Source: JAKZRT01 sp965247915
GTDB taxonomy: Bacteria; Pseudomonadota; Alphaproteobacteria; Rhodobacterales; Rhodobacteraceae
DNA: 64,000 nt
Assembly: GCA_965247915.1 (NCBI GenBank)
Contig: OZ252048.1
Span: forward strand, 1,240,001 to 1,304,000
Reading direction: 5' to 3'
The notes below the pieces were generated by a model. The model saw only the letters and a program-made list of their open reading frames with translations, ran no database searches and was not told the DNA's origin. A program made the translations under genes and the position numbers. Numbering within the stretch: position 1 is the first letter of the stretch; every line of letters begins with the position of its first letter. This document shows positions 61,380 to 64,000 of this stretch, piece after piece.

Positions 61380-61868
61380 ATGCAGCATCTTGCCGAATTT
61401 AACATTGGTCGCCTGCGCGCCCCGACCGACGACCCGCGCGTGGCAGAATTCATGAATGCGCTCGACCGCATAAACGGGCTGGGCAAGCGGATGCCGGGGT
61501 TCGTCTGGATGATGGAAGGATCGGGCGAACCCGGCACCGGGAACACCGAAAACTATGTCGGCGACGACCCGCAATTGCTGACAAATCTGACGGCCTGGGA
61601 AGATGCCGCCAGCCTGGAGAATTTCACTTTCGGAACGCTGCACAAACAATTCTATGATCGCCGCGCTGAATGGTTCGAAGTTTTGGGAGAGATGCATTTT
61701 GTCATGTGGCAAGTGGATCAGGGGCATAGGCCGACCCTAGACGAAGGGCTGGCGCGGCTAAGCCATTTACGGGCCAATGGCGACAGCGAATTCGCTTTCG
61801 GGTGGAACTGGCTGCGGGCGCGCGAGGGGCTGGCCGCGCGACGGTGCGCGCCACATGCGGCGGAATAG
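61380..61868 (+). CDS. DUF3291 family protein
   Basis: A 162-residue protein matching DUF3291: LAEFNIGRLRAPTDDPRVAEFM at the N-terminus in pieces, then PGFVWMMEGS, LTNLTAWEDAASLENFTF and MHFVMWQV. It probably has a dimeric alpha/beta barrel fold like antibiotic monooxygenases. Function unknown. It is an accessory insertion in the nuo operon, 45 bases after nuoF. Confidence 0.78.
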   Translation: MQHLAEFNIGRLRAPTDDPRVAEFMNALDRINGLGKRMPGFVWMMEGSGEPGTGNTENYVGDDPQLLTNLTAWEDAASLENFTFGTLHKQFYDRRAEWFEVLGEMHFVMWQVDQGHRPTLDEGLARLSHLRANGDSEFAFGWNWLRAREGLAARRCAPHAAE

Positions 61869-61968
61869 GGTTTTCACCAGTTCATTTAGATGTTAGGGTG
61901 AATGATGCAATCTGCGCCGTAACAGTGGGGCAGGTCGGCCCGAATGGCAAACTGAAAGGACCTATGAA

Positions 61969-62388
61969 ATGACCGAAGCTCTTGTCCCATACACCAGCGG
62001 AATTCTTGGACTGATCGCCTTGGTGATTATCATCCTGATCCTTGGCCCTGTGGTGTCCGCCAAGAAAGCCGGAGCCAAAGTCAAACCCGGAAGCGAACCT
62101 GAGGGATCATATGACGATCCGATTTATCGCTGGCACCGGGCGCATCTGAATGCGGTCGAACATCTGCCTGTATTCGCGATACCGGCGTTGTTAGCAATGT
62201 CAATTGGCGTGTCGGCGACATGGGTAAATGGCCTGATCTGGGGCTCGGTCGCGCTGCGCCTAGTCTTTACTTTTGTGTACGTGCAAAACATCGGCAAACC
62301 AACGCAAAGCGTGCGGACATTCACTTTCGTTGCGGGCTGGGTTCTGGCAGTCATTCTGGTGATACTGATCATCGCCCAAGCGATGTAG
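61969..62388 (+). CDS. MAPEG family membrane protein
   Basis: A 139-residue protein with four hydrophobic segments. The MAPEG signature is RWHRAHLNAVEHLPVFAIPAL (seen as AHLNAVEHLPVF), followed by a loop and VYVQNIGKPTQSVRTFTFV. MAPEG enzymes are glutathione-dependent membrane proteins. A preceding sequence AAAGGA lies 9 bases before ATG 61969. Its presence in the nuo operon is likely hitchhiking. Confidence 0.85.
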   Translation: MTEALVPYTSGILGLIALVIIILILGPVVSAKKAGAKVKPGSEPEGSYDDPIYRWHRAHLNAVEHLPVFAIPALLAMSIGVSATWVNGLIWGSVALRLVFTFVYVQNIGKPTQSVRTFTFVAGWVLAVILVILIIAQAM

Positions 62389-62591
62389 GCGCCCGACTTG
62401 TGCCGAGGCGCGGGAAATAGCCGATCACCGCACGGTCATGCGCGCGAGCGAAATTGCTATGATTTCAAATCATTAAGCGGTTGATTAGCGATAACAAGCC
62501 CATGAGCGGGCGATGATATTGATTATCCGGTCGCCAATTGTTCAGTTTTGTCCAGGTTGGGGCCGAAAAGATGCGTTGAGCGAGTGAAATA

Positions 62592-63005
62592 ATGGTTATG
62601 CGAAAAATGCCCATTGCGATTCTGGCCGTATTTCTGGCCGGTTCGGTGCTGGCCGACGATACCCGGGTGCCGCTGAACCAAGATGTCCGGCTTGAAAACG
62701 GATTGCTGCTGGTCTCGGCCTCGAACCAGTTGCGGCGGCGCTGCGACGCGGTGTCCTTGCGGTTTTTCAATTCGCTGTCGTTCATGCGGTCGCTTCAGGG
62801 CCATGCGCGCGAACTTGGCTATTCGGACGACGAGATAGATGCATATCTGAAAGACAAGACCGAGAAAGACCGGGTCAAGGCCCGAGCGCGCAGGTATCTC
62901 GAGAGTCTGGGCGCTGATTTTGACGACGACGCGACGTTCTGTGCGGTCGCGCGGCAAGAGATCGCGACCGATCACGGGATCGGGCCATTTTTCTGGATGA
63001 ATTAG
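62592..63005 (+). CDS. DUF5333 secreted protein
   Basis: A 137-residue protein with a signal peptide (PIAILAVFLAGSVLA, cleavage before DDTRVPL). The rest is helical with one Cys in RRRCDAVSL and another in ATFCAVARQEI. It belongs to DUF5333, conserved within the Rhodobacterales nuo operon just before nuoG. The start may be the second ATG (MRKMPIAI, two codons in). Function unknown. Confidence 0.8.
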   Translation: MVMRKMPIAILAVFLAGSVLADDTRVPLNQDVRLENGLLLVSASNQLRRRCDAVSLRFFNSLSFMRSLQGHARELGYSDDEIDAYLKDKTEKDRVKARARRYLESLGADFDDDATFCAVARQEIATDHGIGPFFWMN

Positions 63006-63302
63006 CGCTGTGCGTCTTTCGATACAGGGTTTCCGCAAGATTGTATTTGGATTTGGCAGCCGAGGCCCGCGGGGGGGCGGGCGAGGAAGTTAATAAACCG
63101 TGAATTATCGACCGTTTATCCACCCTTTAGTGCGTTATTGCGGCCCGCAACCTTGACCCTGCCTTTGTCTCGGGCGATACCGCTTTGATACGGGTGCCAC
63201 CCTTATTCTGACGCTGGTCAGGGCGTCCTTTCGAGACCAGCGATTTCGCGCGAATTCCGGGACCTACCGGGGGGGGCGGAGAACGGCAAGGGCAGGAAAA
63301 CT
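63006..63302. other. non-coding gap inside the nuo operon before nuoG
   Basis: The 297 bases show no supported gene. They include a G-rich run (GGGGGGGCGG near 63070) and an AT-rich stretch with imperfect inverted arms TAAACCGT and ACCGTTTA (about 63093-63118). An internal promoter for nuoG is possible. No terminator is visible. Confidence 0.5.
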
Positions 63303-64000
63303 ATGTCCGATCTGCGCAAGATCATCATCGATGACACCGAGGTCGAGGTTGATCCGGCGATGACGCTGATCCAGGCCTGCGAGGTGGCGGGCATCGAAAT
63401 TCCCAGATTCTGTTACCACGAGCGGTTGTCGATCGCGGGCAATTGCCGGATGTGCCTGGTCGAGGTTGTGGGCGGCCCGCCGAAGCCTGCTGCCAGTTGC
63501 GCCATGCAGGTGCGCGACCTGCGTCCGGGCCCCGAAGGCGCGCCGCCGGTGGTCAGGACCAACTCGCCGATGGTCAAGAAAGCCCGCGAGGGGGTGATGG
63601 AGTTTCTGCTGATCAACCACCCGCTCGACTGCCCGATCTGCGATCAGGGCGGCGAATGCGATCTGCAGGATCAGGCGATGGCTTACGGGGTCGATTTCAG
63701 CCGTTTCCGCGAGGCCAAGCGCGCGGTCGATGATCTGGACTTGGGGCCGCTGGTCGAAACCCACATGACGCGGTGCATTTCCTGCACCCGTTGCGTGCGC
63801 TTCACCACCGAGGTCGCGGGGATCACCCAGATGGGCCAGACCGGCCGGGGTGAAGACGCCGAGATCATCAGCTACTTGGGCGAGACGCTGAAATCGAATT
63901 TGCAGGGCAACATCATCGATTTGTGCCCGGTTGGGGCGCTGGTTTCCAAGCCCTACTCCTTTACCGCGCGGCCGTGGGAGCTGAGCAAGACCGAGACCAT
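63303..64000 (+). CDS. nuoG: NADH-quinone oxidoreductase subunit G, N-terminal part (3' end outside window)
   Basis: The first 232 codons are visible. The N-terminal [2Fe-2S] (N1b) ligands are in RFCYHERLSIAGNCRMCLVE plus the Cys in PAASCAMQV. The His-ligated N5 cluster motif is HPLDCPICDQGGECDL, and the N4 cluster starts RCISCTRCVRF with its distal Cys in IIDLCPVGAL. ATG 63303 follows AGGGCAGGAAAACT, which provides a weak ribosome site. Confidence 0.95.
   Translation, partial: MSDLRKIIIDDTEVEVDPAMTLIQACEVAGIEIPRFCYHERLSIAGNCRMCLVEVVGGPPKPAASCAMQVRDLRPGPEGAPPVVRTNSPMVKKAREGVMEFLLINHPLDCPICDQGGECDLQDQAMAYGVDFSRFREAKRAVDDLDLGPLVETHMTRCISCTRCVRFTTEVAGITQMGQTGRGEDAEIISYLGETLKSNLQGNIIDLCPVGALVSKPYSFTARPWELSKTET

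Noticed and set aside
1..64000. CRISPR array, prophage or integrative element
   Set aside because: No regularly spaced direct repeats, integrase or phage structural genes were seen; the only mobile DNA recognised is the nested IS pair.

Overview
The window looks like chromosome from a GC-rich alphaproteobacterium of the order Rhodobacterales (Roseobacter/Rhodobacter relatives). The evidence is gene content and order typical of that group: DUF177-rpmF-plsX-fabH-ihfA-MerR; argS-SPOR-nagZ-scpA-scpB; clpP-clpX; NDUFA12-mlaD-DUF2155-aat-accC-accB; and a nuo operon carrying the alphaproteobacterial extras DUF5337 and DUF5333. I see no phage, plasmid, rRNA or CRISPR features. Almost all genes are chromosomal housekeeping genes, so the interest lies in gene decay, mobile elements and small regulatory structures.

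Layout. 1-4716: methyltransferase end, PIN protein, M48 protease, then a degraded MoxR/VWA block read leftwards. 4847-14829: dksA, FAD monooxygenase, xth, erpA, dgt, argS, SPOR protein, nagZ, scpAB. 14835-20886: dCTP deaminase, tRNA-Pro(GGG), MerR, ihfA, fabH, plsX, rpmF, DUF177, bamE. About 20995-23155: an IS110-family element interrupted by a complete IS1595-family element. 23215-33321: msrB, an olsB broken by an amber stop, ABC-F ATPase, a leftward mttB/decarboxylase/PEP-mutase-like/aminotransferase group, then cysS with a possible cysteine-containing leader peptide. 33500-43464: cimA, phytoene-synthase-like protein, MFS transporter, AlkA-like glycosylase, esterase, a PleD-like diguanylate cyclase with a crippled first receiver, HAD phosphatase, second mttB. 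43594-45204: frameshifted remains of an NO-sensing H-NOX gene and its diguanylate cyclase partner. 45219-54963: ArsR/SRPBCC regulator, clpPX, complex I accessory protein, mlaD, aat, accBC, IclR regulator and M20 peptidase. 55180-64000: nuoA-B-C-(sulfotransferase)-D-(small)-E-(DUF5337)-F-(DUF3291, MAPEG, DUF5333)-G, cut by the window end.

How it fits together. The genes cover protein quality control (ClpXP, Aat), envelope maintenance (BamE, MlaD, NagZ, SPOR), fatty-acid synthesis (AccBC, FabH, PlsX), chromosome segregation (ScpAB, IHF) and respiration (Nuo, NDUFA12). At least six otherwise conserved accessory genes are damaged: moxR, its VWA partner, the small membrane protein between them, olsB, hnoX and its cyclase. 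This suggests ongoing gene loss centred on the MoxR-VWA system, ornithine lipids and NO/c-di-GMP signalling. Their neighbours are intact, which argues against general sequencing error, although individual indels cannot be excluded as errors from sequence alone.
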